From assembly GCF_000380165.1 (NCBI RefSeq), contig NZ_KB904691.1:64565-128564 (forward strand): DNA of 64,000 nucleotides, given 5' to 3'. Within the stretch, counting starts at the first letter, position 1, and every line of letters starts with the position of its first letter. The notes under the pieces are model-generated. The model was not told the DNA's origin. It did not search any database and saw nothing but the letters and a program-made list of their open reading frames with translations. This document shows positions 1 to 9,458 of the stretch, piece by piece. The stretch comes from Wenjunlia vitaminophila DSM 41686. Its GTDB lineage: Bacteria > Actinomycetota > Actinomycetes > Streptomycetales > Streptomycetaceae. Both the position numbers and the translations under genes were made by a program.

Positions 1-55
1 TGTTCCGTGGGTGGCGGCGACGGCCGGTTGCGGACGCGCCGGCCCTCGTGGTGGT

Positions 56-2041
56 TCAGGCCGGGTCGGGCCGGCCGACGGGTCCCGTGGTCCGCGTTGT
101 CACCGGGAGGCCGGCGAGGGCGTCGAGCAGGGCCTCTTGGGTTCGGCCCGCCCCGGTGTCCGGTGTGAGGGTCAGGACCACCTGGCCGGTGTTCTCGGTG
201 GTCGCCCCGAGTTCGACGGCGACGCCGGGGAACCGGTCGGCGAGGAGCTGTCGGGCGGCGCGGACGGCGGCGTCCTCCCGCAGCGGCACCTTGTTCACCT
301 TGCCGACGGGGGTGACGGGCAGGGCCGGCAGGACCCGGACGTCCTTGGGCACCGCGGCCCGTTCGACGGTGTGTTCCCGCGCCCAGGCGAGGAGTTCCTC
401 GCGGGTGGTGTCGGCCCCTTCCGCGAGCTGGACGTACGCCACCGGAACCTCACCGCTGTGCCGGTCGGGGCGGCCGACCACGGCGGCGGCCACCACCCGG
501 GGGTGGGCGAGCAGCGCGTCCTCCACCGGCGCCGGGTCGATGTTGTGGCCGCCGCGGATGATGAGGTCCTTGGCGCGTCCGGTGAGGAACAGCCAGCCGT
601 CCTTGAGGGTTCCGAGGTCACCGGTGTCCAGCCAGCCCTCGGCGTCCACCGTGTCCCGGGGTCCACCGCCCCAGTAGCCGGCGAAGACGTTGGGCCCCTT
701 GATCTGGACGCGTCCTGGTTCGCCGGCCGCGGCGACGGCTCCGTCCCCGCCCAGGACCCTGATCTGCTGGTAGGGCAGCCGCAGCCCCACGGTTCCGGGC
801 GGCGGGGCGTCGGCGCAGGCCGGGGTGAGGGCGGTGACGCAGGTGCCCTCGGTCAGGCCGTACCCCTGGAACACCGGGGTGCCGCAGTGCTCCTCGAACC
901 CGCGGCGGACCGCGTCGGGCAGCGGTGCCGCGCCGGAGTACACGCAGCGCAGGCTCGACAGGTCCGCGCCCTCCGGCACCGGGATGCGGGTCAGCGCGGA
1001 GAGCACCGTCGGCACGGCGCTGAACGTGGCGATCCGGTGGTTCTGCACCAGTTCCCAGAACCCGAGCATGGCTCCGGTGTCCCGGAAGCCCTCCGGGCCG
1101 AGGAAGACAACGTGGAGGCCGGAGAACAGCGGTCCGAGGCCGGTGGCGTGGACCGCGTTGACGTGGAACGGGGGCAGCCCGCAGAGCATCACCTCGCCCG
1201 GCGTCAGCTCGAGCCCGAGGGTGAGCGCCCAGGCGGTGTACACCTCGTTGCGGTGCCGGTGGGCGGCGAGCTTGGGGCGTCCCGTGGTGCCACCGGTGTG
1301 GAACAGCGCGCAGACCTGGTCCTGGTGCGGGGGGACGACCGGTGCCGCGGTCTGCTCCGGGGCGACGCGCTCCAGCGGCAGGACCGGCACCGGCCAGCGC
1401 GGTGCGGGGCCTGGCTCCTGGGCCCGGGGACCGGCTCCCGGAAGGGTGTCCACGGTGAGGACGGCCCTCAGCTCGGGCAGGTCGCCGGCGATGTCGGCCA
1501 GGTGGGCGTGGCGGGCGGGGTCGGCCTGGTGCGACGGCACCACCAGGACGTGGGTGCCCGCGGTGCGCAACAGCGACCGGAGGTGATCGCTGGCCAGCGC
1601 GGGGTTGACCGGGTTGGCCACCCCTGCGGCCTGGGCCCCCCACTGGCCGGCCATCACCCACGGCCCCTGGGAGAGCAGCAGGGAGGTCACCGGACGGGCC
1701 ACGTCGCCGGCGACCGCACTGATCGTCCTGGCCACGCGGGTCACCCGGTCGGCGAGGGCGCGGAAGGAGAGGACCTCCACCGGCTTCCTGCCGCCGGTGG
1801 CCAGATACGTGTGCGCGGGCGCGTCGCCGTAGCTGGCCGCGGCGGCCAGCAGCAGCTCGTAGGTGGTTCCCGGCAGTCCCCACCGCTTCAGTGGCTGTTC
1901 CTCGATGCGGGCCAGGTCAGCGGGGTGGCGGACGACCGGGCGGGCCGCGATCCCCTTCGGCACGACACCCTCCGCCGTCTGTTGTGCACCCCGCGCACGC
2001 TGGGTGGTCACAAGCGAGGGTTGACGGGCCGGATCGGCCAT
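56..2041 (-). CDS. AMP-dependent acyl-CoA synthetase (ANL superfamily)
   Basis: Predicted to adenylate a carboxylic acid and transfer it to coenzyme A in the cytosol. The 661-residue protein carries the ANL signatures in order: the phosphate-binding loop HTGGTTGRPK near residue 250, GYGLTE in the middle, the WLDTGDLG hinge region, GRAKDLIIRGGHNI, and the C-terminal catalytic-lysine motif PVGKVNK. It is longer than the 500-550 residues of typical acyl-CoA ligases because of an N-terminal segment of about 50 residues and about 70 residues after the PVGK lysine. The acid substrate cannot be read from sequence. It is divergent from an AraC-type regulator across 193 bp, a usual arrangement for a regulator and its target, so inducible fatty- or aromatic-acid activation is my inference. 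Confidence 0.9.
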   Translation of the reverse strand: MADPARQPSLVTTQRARGAQQTAEGVVPKGIAARPVVRHPADLARIEEQPLKRWGLPGTTYELLLAAAASYGDAPAHTYLATGGRKPVEVLSFRALADRVTRVARTISAVAGDVARPVTSLLLSQGPWVMAGQWGAQAAGVANPVNPALASDHLRSLLRTAGTHVLVVPSHQADPARHAHLADIAGDLPELRAVLTVDTLPGAGPRAQEPGPAPRWPVPVLPLERVAPEQTAAPVVPPHQDQVCALFHTGGTTGRPKLAAHRHRNEVYTAWALTLGLELTPGEVMLCGLPPFHVNAVHATGLGPLFSGLHVVFLGPEGFRDTGAMLGFWELVQNHRIATFSAVPTVLSALTRIPVPEGADLSSLRCVYSGAAPLPDAVRRGFEEHCGTPVFQGYGLTEGTCVTALTPACADAPPPGTVGLRLPYQQIRVLGGDGAVAAAGEPGRVQIKGPNVFAGYWGGGPRDTVDAEGWLDTGDLGTLKDGWLFLTGRAKDLIIRGGHNIDPAPVEDALLAHPRVVAAAVVGRPDRHSGEVPVAYVQLAEGADTTREELLAWAREHTVERAAVPKDVRVLPALPVTPVGKVNKVPLREDAAVRAARQLLADRFPGVAVELGATTENTGQVVLTLTPDTGAGRTQEALLDALAGLPVTTRTTGPVGRPDPA

Positions 2042-2234
2042 GGTGACATCCTTTCGTGAACTGACGGGAAGTTGAGGCTAAGTGAGCGAGCCCTGGCAGC
2101 CCCATGCTCATAGCGGCCAAAACATTGACCGTGGCGGCCAGCGGCCGGACCGGGGAACCCGGCCGGTCGTCATCCCCCCGGTCGGTGTCGCTTCTGTTCG
2201 GGTGCCCACACGGCTCGGACGGGAAGGAGCGGAG

Positions 2235-3356
2235 ATGGCGGGCCCAGGTGCGGGTGAGCCGTTAGCCGGACCCGCGCTGGGCCGACTCCACCTGCTGGGC
2301 ACCGCCAGTGCGCACGAGATGGTCCAGACCGCCCACGAGCACGGGGTGCCCTGGCACCGCAGCCTCCGGGACACCGGAATCGCCCCCTCGCAGTTGGGCG
2401 ACGCCACCGGCACCATCTCCATGGGGCAGGAACTGGCCCTGGGCGGCAACCTGGTCAGCGATCTGTCGCAGGTACCGGGCCTCGGTTTGTCCATCGGCGC
2501 CCGCTACCCGCTGACCATGTACGGCGTGTGGGGGCTCGGCCTGCTCGCGGCACCCACCCCCCGGCAGGCCGTGGCGTTCGGGCTGCGGTACGTCAACCTC
2601 TCCTACGCCTGCTGCGCGCTGAGCGCCACCGAGTCGGGCGGCGAGATGAGGATCAGGATCGACGCCACGGCACTGCCCGAGCAGACCCGGCGTTTCTTCA
2701 CCGAACGGACCCTGGGCGCCGTGGTCAGGCTCCTCGACGACCTCATGCCCGACGGCGGCTGGCTGCGCTGGGTGAGCCTGGCCGGCCCCGGTCCCGACGA
2801 GCCCGAGCGGTACCACGAGACGCTGGCCGCCCCCGTGTCGTTCAACCGCCCGAACACCGAGGTGCGGGTGGACTCCCGTGCCCTGGACCGGCCCCTGCCG
2901 TTGGCCAGTGAGCCGGCGTTCCGGCTGGCGGAGCAGCAGTGCCGGGAACTGCTCACCCGGCGCAGCGTGCGGTCCACCCAGACCACCGTGGTCCGTGAGT
3001 ACGTGCTCCAGCAGTTGCCGCACGGCCCCGACATGGCCGGTGCCTCGGCGGCACTGCGGATGAGCGAACGCACCCTGCGGCGCCGGCTCGCCGAGGAGGG
3101 GACGTCGTTCAGCGCGATCCTGGACGAGGTGCGCAGGACCCGGGCGGAGAGCCTGCTCGGCGAGGGCATGCCGGCCACCCAGGTCGCGCGGCGCCTGGGG
3201 TACACCGAACCGGCGGCGTTCACCCACGCGTTCAAACGCTGGACCGGGCGGTCCCCCCGGTCGTACGGGACGACGGCGACCGAGCCGCCCGGGGCCGCGC
3301 CGCCCGCGCGGCCGGCCGGCGGAACCCGGCCACCCGGCCCGGTTCACCACGCGTAA
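2235..3356 (+). CDS. AraC-family regulator with N-terminal arabinose-binding-like domain
   Basis: DNA-binding transcription regulator of 373 residues. The N-terminal two thirds resemble the effector domain of the OruR/ArgR type (PF12625-like). The C-terminus has a double helix-turn-helix, with the diagnostic RLGYTEPAAFTHAFKRWTG near residues 320-340. I chose ATG 2235 over in-frame starts from 2082 because AAGGAG lies 6 bases upstream and the conserved protein begins there. It is divergent from the acyl-CoA synthetase gene, its most likely target. Its stop codon lies inside the 3' end of the convergent aminotransferase homologue (13-bp tail overlap), so there is no room for a classical terminator between them. 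Confidence 0.9.
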   Translation: MAGPGAGEPLAGPALGRLHLLGTASAHEMVQTAHEHGVPWHRSLRDTGIAPSQLGDATGTISMGQELALGGNLVSDLSQVPGLGLSIGARYPLTMYGVWGLGLLAAPTPRQAVAFGLRYVNLSYACCALSATESGGEMRIRIDATALPEQTRRFFTERTLGAVVRLLDDLMPDGGWLRWVSLAGPGPDEPERYHETLAAPVSFNRPNTEVRVDSRALDRPLPLASEPAFRLAEQQCRELLTRRSVRSTQTTVVREYVLQQLPHGPDMAGASAALRMSERTLRRRLAEEGTSFSAILDEVRRTRAESLLGEGMPATQVARRLGYTEPAAFTHAFKRWTGRSPRSYGTTATEPPGAAPPARPAGGTRPPGPVHHA

Positions 3357-4636
3357 CGCAGGTCCCTGGCGAGTGCCGCCGCGGCCTCGCCGACCGCGTT
3401 GACCACCCAGTCGACCTCGGCGTCGGTGAGGGACGCGGGGGGACAGAGCCGGACCACCGCGCTGTCCCCGAGGCACTGCCCGGCCAGCACCCGCCGGTCC
3501 AACAGCCCCTGGGTGAACCGTCCGGCCAGGTGTGCGTCCGCCAACTCCACACCGAGCAGCAGCCCCTGGCCCCTGACCCCACGCACCTGGTACGGAACGA
3601 CCGGCCGCACCGCGCAGGACAGCCCGTCCAGCAGCCGCTTGCCCAGGTGTTCCGCCCGGGCCGGGACGTACTCGCGGTCCATGACCTCGAGGGTGGCGGT
3701 GACCGCGGCCATGCCGAGCGGGTACCCGCAGAACGTGGAGGCGTGCAGCAGCGGGTCCCGGCCCATCGGGGCGAACACCTCCTCGGTGCCGACCACGGCG
3801 CTCACCGGCACGCAGCCGCCGCCCAGCCCCTCCCCGGTGAGCAACAGATCGGGCGTCACCCCTTCGACGGCGCAGCCCCACCAGGCGCCGAGCCGACCGA
3901 GGCCGGTGTGGATCTCGTCCACCACCAGCAGCGCGCCCGTCCGGTGGCACGCCTCGGCGACCTCCCGCAGGTACCCGGGCGGAGGCACCCGCACCCCGCC
4001 CTCGGCCTGCACCGGTTCGACCACCACGCAACAGCCGCCGCCCCCGTCCTGGGCGAGTGCCCGGCGCACCGCGGGGACGTCCCCGTACGGAACGGTGACC
4101 ACCTCCGGCCGTACCTGGTCCCCGGTGGTCCGGGCCGCGGCGCCCTGGTCGCGGCCGACACCGCGAGGTCCGCCGGTGACGGCACCGCCCAGCGTCATGG
4201 CCAGGTAGCCGCCGTCCATGGTGATGACGCGCCTGCGGCCCAGCGCCCAGGCCAGCCTCCGGGCCGTCCGCACCGTCTCCGCCCCGGTGCAGCCGAAGTG
4301 CACCCGGTCCAGACCCGGGGGGCAGATGGCGGCGAGCCGGCGGGCGGCGTCGGCCAGTTCACCGGAGAGCAGCGTTCCGGTGGCCACCGAGTGGCGGTCG
4401 AGCTGTCGGTGCAGCGCCTCGAGCACCGCCGGGTGCCCGTGCCCCAGGGGGAAGACCCCACTGCCCGAGCAGTCCAGGTACTCACGCTGGTCGACGTCCC
4501 ACACCCGGGTGCCGGCCGACCTCGCCTCCACGGGGACCACCCGCCGTGCCGCGGTCCTCGCCGTCGCGCTGCCGACGTGCCGTTCGTACCCGTCCACCAC
4601 TTCGTGCCACGGCCAAACAGAATTCCCCCGCCTCAT
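3344..4636 (-). CDS. Class III aminotransferase homologue lacking the PLP lysine
   Basis: The 430-residue protein has the fold-type I class III aminotransferase layout: GSGVFPLGHGHP near 58, FGCTGAE (phosphate-binding turn) near 114, VVDEIHTGLGRLG at 238-250 with the cofactor Asp240, TFCGYPLG near 301 and RLCPP near 397. The position that should hold the Schiff-base lysine, in the motif LLTGEGLGGG, is Glu269 (GAG, minus-strand codon at 3830-3832). The usual YHG after the first glycine-rich part is YLA. The rest of the fold is intact, so it reads as a pseudoenzyme or a repurposed PLP-fold protein rather than decay. ATG 4636 is preceded by AGGAGG; a longer in-frame extension to 4750 has no homology-like sequence. 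Partner unknown. Confidence 0.85.
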   Translation of the reverse strand: MRRGNSVWPWHEVVDGYERHVGSATARTAARRVVPVEARSAGTRVWDVDQREYLDCSGSGVFPLGHGHPAVLEALHRQLDRHSVATGTLLSGELADAARRLAAICPPGLDRVHFGCTGAETVRTARRLAWALGRRRVITMDGGYLAMTLGGAVTGGPRGVGRDQGAAARTTGDQVRPEVVTVPYGDVPAVRRALAQDGGGGCCVVVEPVQAEGGVRVPPPGYLREVAEACHRTGALLVVDEIHTGLGRLGAWWGCAVEGVTPDLLLTGEGLGGGCVPVSAVVGTEEVFAPMGRDPLLHASTFCGYPLGMAAVTATLEVMDREYVPARAEHLGKRLLDGLSCAVRPVVPYQVRGVRGQGLLLGVELADAHLAGRFTQGLLDRRVLAGQCLGDSAVVRLCPPASLTDAEVDWVVNAVGEAAAALARDLRYAW

Positions 4637-5706
4637 CGCTGCGCCTCCTGGTCCTGGCCGGTCTTCGGAGAATGCATTACAGGGCGTGCAGGCTCGGATC
4701 AGCGTAGGTCGTCGCCCTACTCCCCTCAAGCCAGGAAACGGCAAAGTCACCGGACGCGGAGCCCCGGAACCGTCACCTCTCAGCAGTGGCCAGTATGCAC
4801 AACACGACAGCGACCGTCACGGCGCCCGACGGGACACTCCACTTCGGCAGGTCCGGTAGGGACGGGAAGAGGAACGCAGAAAGCACGGATCGCACCGCGC
4901 CACGACAAAGTGATCGCCGCGGGGAACACCGGCGGGTAACGTTCCTGGTGGAACACCGGCGAGTTCGGCCGCGTCGGGCGGCCCTGGTGCCGTCCGGCGT
5001 CCCGATTGATCGACGCCGTTGTGCGCGCGTACAGGAGCACCGGGCCGCACGGTGCCCAGTCACAAGAAGTCCTGGTCGTGCCGGAGTCGTGCGCGACCAG
5101 GCGTTGACGGTGCGCAGGTCGCGTGCAATGGTTCCCTGAATAACCAAGACAGGCACCTGATTACCGCTCCAACCGAAGCTCCCACTCGGCCGAGCCCGTG
5201 GCCGCCCGGTAATTCCTCAGCGGACGAGGAACCCATGAGCCGCTCGCCGAACCGGAATCACAGGGAACGAGGTTCACGAGAGAACTAGATTCGCGGTCGA
5301 ACGAGATCCGGGCCCGCACGGCTGTGCGTCCTGGTATCCCGGTCGTGGATATCAGGACACCGAACGGCCGGGATTCGTTTCAGGTTCGGCCGGGGGTTGC
5401 TCCACGATTCCCCGAGCCTGACGTACAGCCAGACTGGAATCACCCTGGAGAACCACCTTCGGATAGGTTTCCCGGTCGGACGGAATTCGCGGCCGGGCTG
5501 CTCGGCCGGGGCAGCCCGGCGACGAGTTCTGTCTGCCCGTCCCACCCATGGGCATCGCGGGACCGCGCTGACGGCGGTCGGCGATCCGGCGCGGAGGGCT
5601 TGCTGAACGGGGGACAGCAAGCCCTCCCCTGGGACGCTTCGCCGCTGCCCGCGGTGGGCGGCGCACCTTCCCGGCCCGCAGGACAACCAGCGAGTCCGGA
5701 GGACGC
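4637..5706. other. Long intergenic stretch without a convincing gene
   Basis: About 1.07 kb. Open frames on both strands here (for example 4773-5156 minus, 5019-5288 plus, 5324-5710 plus) give arginine- and proline-rich translations without recognisable domains and without the third-position G/C bias of the neighbours. Base composition is more even than elsewhere, with AT-richer patches near 4660, 4900 and 5150. One very short frame, 5235-5288 plus, encodes MSRSPNRNHRERGSREN behind a GAGGAACCC sequence; it may be chance. A clear stem-loop lies at 5593-5627. The stretch could hold the promoter of the class III gene, an unrecognised RNA, or eroded DNA. Confidence 0.6.
5593..5627. terminator. 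Stem-loop upstream of the SGNH homologue
   Basis: Perfect 12-bp inverted repeat, GGAGGGCTTGCT at 5593-5604 pairing with 5616-5627 around an 11-base loop. There is no T-run, as is usual for hairpin terminators in high-GC actinomycetes. It sits 80 bp before the SGNH start codon, so it could also act as a leader or attenuator structure. Confidence 0.5.
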
Positions 5707-6399
5707 ATGAGTGACATGCCCGGCACCGACGCCTATCCACGGGAGCGCGACGACCCGTACTGCCTGTCCGACGCCGAGGCCTACGCGCTGCTCCGGGAGG
5801 CCCCGTGGCGACGGTTCGTGGTACTCGGAGACGGTCTCGCCGAGGGCCTCGGCGAGAAGACCCCCGGTTACCGCCCCGTCCCCTGGCCGGAACGGATCAG
5901 GTACGCCCTGTCCCGCCGCGTCCCCACGGTGGCGTACCTGAACCTGGGCCGGCACAACCTGGTCACCTCCGAGGTGCGGGCCTCCCAGGTGGACCGGGCG
6001 CTGGCGTTCCACCCGGACCTCGCCGCGGTGATCTGCGGCGGCAACGACCTGCTCACCGAGCGGTTCGACCCGCGCCGGGTGGAGGCGGACCTCGAGGCGG
6101 TGGTCACGACGCTGCTCGGGACCGGCGCTGACGTCATCCTCTTCACGCTGATGGACATCTGCGCGGGCGTCCCCGAACTGTCCGCGCTGCGACCACACAT
6201 GAACGCGCTCAACGAGAGCGTGCGGGACGTGTCGCTGCGCCACGACACCCTGCTGGTGGACCTGTGGGGGCACCCGATCTGCTCAGCGGGGGACGTCTAC
6301 AGCTCCGACCTGACCCACCCCTCGACGCGGGGCCACGCGGTCCTCGCCAGCCAGGCGCTGCGTCGGCTCGGCGAGCGCCTGGCCACCGCCGCGCGCTGA
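5707..6399 (+). CDS. SGNH/GDSL-hydrolase homologue with Ser-to-Gly nucleophile
   Basis: A 230-residue cytosolic protein with the SGNH hydrolase architecture: block I VVLGDGLAEG at residues 38-47, block II around NLGRHN at 79-84, block III GGND at 111-114 and block V SSDLTHPS at 199-206 containing the Asp201/His204 pair. Block I should read GDS; here it is GDG, so the acyl-enzyme serine is replaced by Gly43 (GGT, 5833-5835). All other blocks are present. ATG 5707 follows GGAGGACGC. Either it is catalytically dead or it uses another mechanism. It is convergent with the TerD-family gene and stands alone after the long gap. Confidence 0.85.
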   Translation: MSDMPGTDAYPRERDDPYCLSDAEAYALLREAPWRRFVVLGDGLAEGLGEKTPGYRPVPWPERIRYALSRRVPTVAYLNLGRHNLVTSEVRASQVDRALAFHPDLAAVICGGNDLLTERFDPRRVEADLEAVVTTLLGTGADVILFTLMDICAGVPELSALRPHMNALNESVRDVSLRHDTLLVDLWGHPICSAGDVYSSDLTHPSTRGHAVLASQALRRLGERLATAAR

Positions 6400-6534
6400 C
6401 CCGGCCGCGCCCCGCGCGGGGGGCACGCCGAGGGGTGTGCGCCGACGGGTGTGCGTGCCGCCACACGGCGCGGGGGCCGACCCGGGTGTGGCCGGGCCGG
6501 CCCCTGCGGTGGTCCTGGTCGATCGTGCACGGGA

Positions 6535-6556
6535 GCCGCCGGTCACCTCCGGCGGC
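6535..6556. terminator. Bidirectional hairpin between convergent genes
   Basis: GCCGCCGG at 6535-6542 pairs perfectly with 6549-6556 around a 6-base loop. It lies between the stop codons of the SGNH homologue and the TerD-family gene and can serve both strands. Confidence 0.55.
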
Positions 6557-6577
6557 CACCGTCGCCCACCTCGGACG

Positions 6578-8083
6578 CTACTTGCGGCCGGGCGTCCAGT
6601 TCATGCCCCAGCCGTAGGCGTAGTCGATGGTGCGCTGCGGGCTGACGCCGCGCTCGGGCACCAGGAAGCGCGACTCGCGCTGCACGATCAACTCGCCGTT
6701 GACGTTGGTGATCTGGGCGAGGGCACACACGTTGGACGGGACGGTGCACTCGTCCAGCGAGAAGTCCACCGGCGCGCCGTGCTGCGGGTAGAGCGTCACC
6801 GTGGCGTGCAGGTTGGCGAAGCTGCGGGCGCCCTCGTAGATGTAGACGAAGATGAGGATGCGGCGGAACAGGTCCTTGTGGTCCAGGTTGACGGTGAGGT
6901 TCTCACCGGTGTCCATGGCCCCGGTGCGGTCGTCGCCGTCGAGGTGGATGAACGGCGGCTGGTGCAGCGAGCCGAACGAGTTGCCCAGCGCCTGGACGAT
7001 GCCCTTGCTGCCGTCCACCAGCTCGAACATGGCGCACAGGTCCAGGTCGAGGTCGGAGTGGGAGGCCGCGGCCCGGCCCGCCTTGCGGATCCAGCCCTTG
7101 AACTGCTTGTGCACCTGCCAGTTGAGGTTCACCCGCATCGTGCCCGAGGTCCCGCCCTGCTTGGTGAGCGAGACGGTGTTCATCTCCTTGGTGAGCGTGA
7201 CCTTGCTCAGGTTCACCTGCCCGGTGGGCGCCGGGGCACCCGGGGCGGGCGGGGCGTTGTAGCCGCCCGGGGCGGGCGGGGCGTTGTAGCCGCCCGGGGC
7301 CGGCGGGGTGTTGTACGACGGCGCCGGGGCAGGGGGCGGCGTGGGAGCCGGGTAGCCGGGGGCCGGGGGCTGCGGGGCGTTGTACGAGGGCATCGGAGCG
7401 GGCGGCGGCGTAGGAGCGGGGTAGCCGGGGGCGGTCGGCATGGTCGGCTGGGGCGGGGGGTAGCCGGCGCCGGGCATGGAGGGCGCGGGCGGCATCGGAG
7501 CCGGGGGCGGGGTGGGGGCCACGGGGGCGGGCGCCGGCGGTGCGGGGGCCGGAGCCGGCTCGTCGTCCACGCTGATCCCGAAGTCGGTGGCGAGCCCGGC
7601 GAGGCCGGAGCTGTACCCCTGGCCGACCGCTCGGAACTTCCAGGCTCCCTGCCGCCGGTACAGCTCGCCGAGGACGAAGGCGGTCTCCACCGTCGCGTCC
7701 GTGCTGTCGAACCGCGCCAGCTCGGCACCGTTGGCCGCGTCGAGCACCCTGATGTGCAGTCCCCTGACCTGTCCGAAGCTGCCACCGTCGGACGAGGCGG
7801 CGAGCACGATGGTCTCGATGGTGGGCTCGACGGCTGCGAGGTTCACCAGCAGGGTGTCGGTGACCGCACCGCCCGCGGGGCGCTTGCCCTCGTGCCGCAC
7901 CGCGCCGGAGGCGTGCTGGGGCTGGTTGTAGAAGATGAAGTCGGCGTCGGACCGTACCTTGCCGGAGGACAACAGCAGTGCGGAGGCGTCGGCGTCAGGC
8001 GTGCCCGGCCCCGACTGCCAGCCGAGCTCCACGCGTACCGAGGAAGCCGGTACGGCGGTGTTCGTTCCCTTTTGCATCGACAT
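6578..8083 (-). CDS. Double TerD-domain protein with Pro/Tyr-rich linker
   Basis: A 501-residue protein of the TerD/CABP family (tellurium-resistance and stress calcium-binding proteins). A divergent TerD domain covers about residues 10-172 (motifs [11 protein letters not shown] and [11 protein letters not shown]). A low-complexity linker of about 110 residues, built of PAPGGYNAP- and [17 protein letters not shown] units, follows. A second TerD domain occupies about 288-501 ([28 protein letters not shown]); its LDGDDRTG is the acidic calcium-binding loop type. I chose ATG 8083 because GGGGGAAAG lies upstream and the domain starts directly after; the frame stays open to 8290 but that part looks non-coding. 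It is divergent from a glycosyltransferase gene. Tellurite resistance itself is not implied. Confidence 0.88.
   Translation of the reverse strand: MSMQKGTNTAVPASSVRVELGWQSGPGTPDADASALLLSSGKVRSDADFIFYNQPQHASGAVRHEGKRPAGGAVTDTLLVNLAAVEPTIETIVLAASSDGGSFGQVRGLHIRVLDAANGAELARFDSTDATVETAFVLGELYRRQGAWKFRAVGQGYSSGLAGLATDFGISVDDEPAPAPAPPAPAPVAPTPPPAPMPPAPSMPGAGYPPPQPTMPTAPGYPAPTPPPAPMPSYNAPQPPAPGYPAPTPPPAPAPSYNTPPAPGGYNAPPAPGGYNAPPAPGAPAPTGQVNLSKVTLTKEMNTVSLTKQGGTSGTMRVNLNWQVHKQFKGWIRKAGRAAASHSDLDLDLCAMFELVDGSKGIVQALGNSFGSLHQPPFIHLDGDDRTGAMDTGENLTVNLDHKDLFRRILIFVYIYEGARSFANLHATVTLYPQHGAPVDFSLDECTVPSNVCALAQITNVNGELIVQRESRFLVPERGVSPQRTIDYAYGWGMNWTPGRK
7239..7319. repeat. 27-bp tandem repeat in the TerD linker
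   Basis: Three consecutive near-identical 27-base units at 7239-7265, 7266-7292 and 7293-7319 encode the [13 protein letters not shown] repeats of the linker on the minus strand. A second, imperfect duplication (about 7325-7440) encodes the [12 protein letters not shown] units. The length is a multiple of three, so copy-number change would keep the frame. Confidence 0.8.
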
Positions 8084-8292
8084 GCGCTCTTTCCCCCTGC
8101 TTGACCGGGCTTGCGGGTGCACCAGTGGCCGCCTACACCAATGCACCCTAGCGGAGACCCAGCGGGGGTGAAGCGCCGTGTGTGACCCGCAGCCACCCCA
8201 GGGTTCCGGCCTTTCCGGTCCTATTCGGCCCTCTGTGCCGGGCACGACTGGAATCCTGAGGCGATTACCGGACGCGGAGAGGTGTCGCAAGC

Positions 8293-9426
8293 ATGCACGT
8301 GCTGCACGTCATCGACAGCCTGCACGACACCGGAGGAGCCGGGCACGCACTCGCGGTGACCGCGCCCCACCTGGTGCGCGACGGCGTGCGACTTGACGTG
8401 GCCTGCCTCCAGCCGGGGGACACCGCGCCGCTGACCGCGGCCGGAGTCGACGTCTTCGCCGTCGGTCACCGCGGTCGGCTGCGGGCCGCCGCCGCGCTGA
8501 GCGGGCTGATCCGGCGCCGGCGCCCCGACCTGGTGCACACCACGCTGCACCAGGCCGACCTGGTCGGCCGTGCCGCGGCCAACGCGGCGCGGGTGCCGGT
8601 CATCTCGTCCCTGGTCCGATCCGCCTACGGCCCCGAGCAGTTGGCCAGGTGCGGGCGGACGTCCCTGCGGGTCCGCGGCGCGCAGGTCGCCGACGCGCTG
8701 ACGGCCGTGGGGGTGCGTCGGTTCCAGGCGCTGACCCGGCACCTGGCAACGGAGATGTCCCGCAGGCTCGCCGTGGACCCGATGCTGATCGACGTGGTGC
8801 CGCAGGGCCGGGACCCCCGGGTCCTCGGCACCGTGACCGAGTCCCGCAGGGCGGCGGTCCGCGCCGCGTTGGGGCTGGGCCGGAACCAGCCCGTGGTGCT
8901 GGCGGCGGCCCGGCAGCACCACTCCAACGGCCTCGACGTGCTGATCCGCTGCTGGCCCCAGGTACGCGCCTGGGAGCCGCACGCGGTGCTGCTGCTCGCC
9001 GGCCGCCCGGACGAACACACCCCGCGGTTGAAGGCGTTGGGCGCGAACGACCCCTCGGTGGTCTTCCTGGGCCACCGCAAGGACGTCTACGGGTTGATGG
9101 CCGCGTCGGACGTGGTCGTGGCGCCGTCCCGACGGGAGGGGATGAGCAGCACGGCGATGGAGGCGATGGGTGTGGGCGTGCCCCTCGTGGCCACGGACGT
9201 GCCCGCCCTGCGGGAGACCGTCGGAAGGGACGAGCACGCCCTGCTCGTGCCCCCGGAGGACGGGGACGCGCTGCACCGCGGCCTGCTGGACGCCCTCACC
9301 TACCGGGGTGCCGCCGCCCGCAGGGCCACCGCCGCCAGGGAGCACTTCCTGAGCCACTACACGCTGGAGCGGATCTCCCAACTGATGATCGCCTTCTACC
9401 GCAAGGCGCTGCTCCGCACCGTGTGA
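8293..9426 (+). CDS. Glycosyltransferase family 4 protein
   Basis: A 377-residue GT-B retaining glycosyltransferase, predicted to act at the cytosolic membrane face on an unidentified acceptor. The N-terminal Rossmann half starts [17 protein letters not shown], with the GGA loop typical of GT4 enzymes. The donor-binding half contains [49 protein letters not shown] and [18 protein letters not shown], the E-x7-E region that binds the nucleotide sugar. No signal peptide or membrane segment is visible. Start ATG 8293 follows GAGAGGTG. The gene is monocistronic and divergent from the TerD-family gene. Without a nearby polysaccharide cluster the sugar and product stay unknown. Confidence 0.9.
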   Translation: MHVLHVIDSLHDTGGAGHALAVTAPHLVRDGVRLDVACLQPGDTAPLTAAGVDVFAVGHRGRLRAAAALSGLIRRRRPDLVHTTLHQADLVGRAAANAARVPVISSLVRSAYGPEQLARCGRTSLRVRGAQVADALTAVGVRRFQALTRHLATEMSRRLAVDPMLIDVVPQGRDPRVLGTVTESRRAAVRAALGLGRNQPVVLAAARQHHSNGLDVLIRCWPQVRAWEPHAVLLLAGRPDEHTPRLKALGANDPSVVFLGHRKDVYGLMAASDVVVAPSRREGMSSTAMEAMGVGVPLVATDVPALRETVGRDEHALLVPPEDGDALHRGLLDALTYRGAAARRATAAREHFLSHYTLERISQLMIAFYRKALLRTV

Positions 9427-9434
9427 GCGCCGTG

Positions 9435-9458
9435 GCGTCGCACCGGTCCGTGCGACGC
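9435..9458 (+). terminator. Hairpin terminator of the GT4 gene
   Basis: GCGTCGCAC at 9435-9443 pairs perfectly with 9450-9458 around a 6-base loop, starting 8 bases after the glycosyltransferase stop codon. Confidence 0.7.

Noticed and set aside
11..2059. 682-codon plus-strand open frame opposite the acyl-CoA synthetase
   Set aside because: Gly/Arg/Val-rich translation with no domain. It is the antisense shadow of a clear ANL enzyme; GC-rich codon bias removes stops from the opposite strand.
2262..4031. 589-codon minus-strand frame
   Set aside because: Shadow of the AraC gene and of the aminotransferase homologue; no motif.
4773..5156. Frames on both strands in the long gap as possible small genes
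   Set aside because: Arg/Ser/Cys-rich translations, no third-position G/C preference, no ribosome sites.
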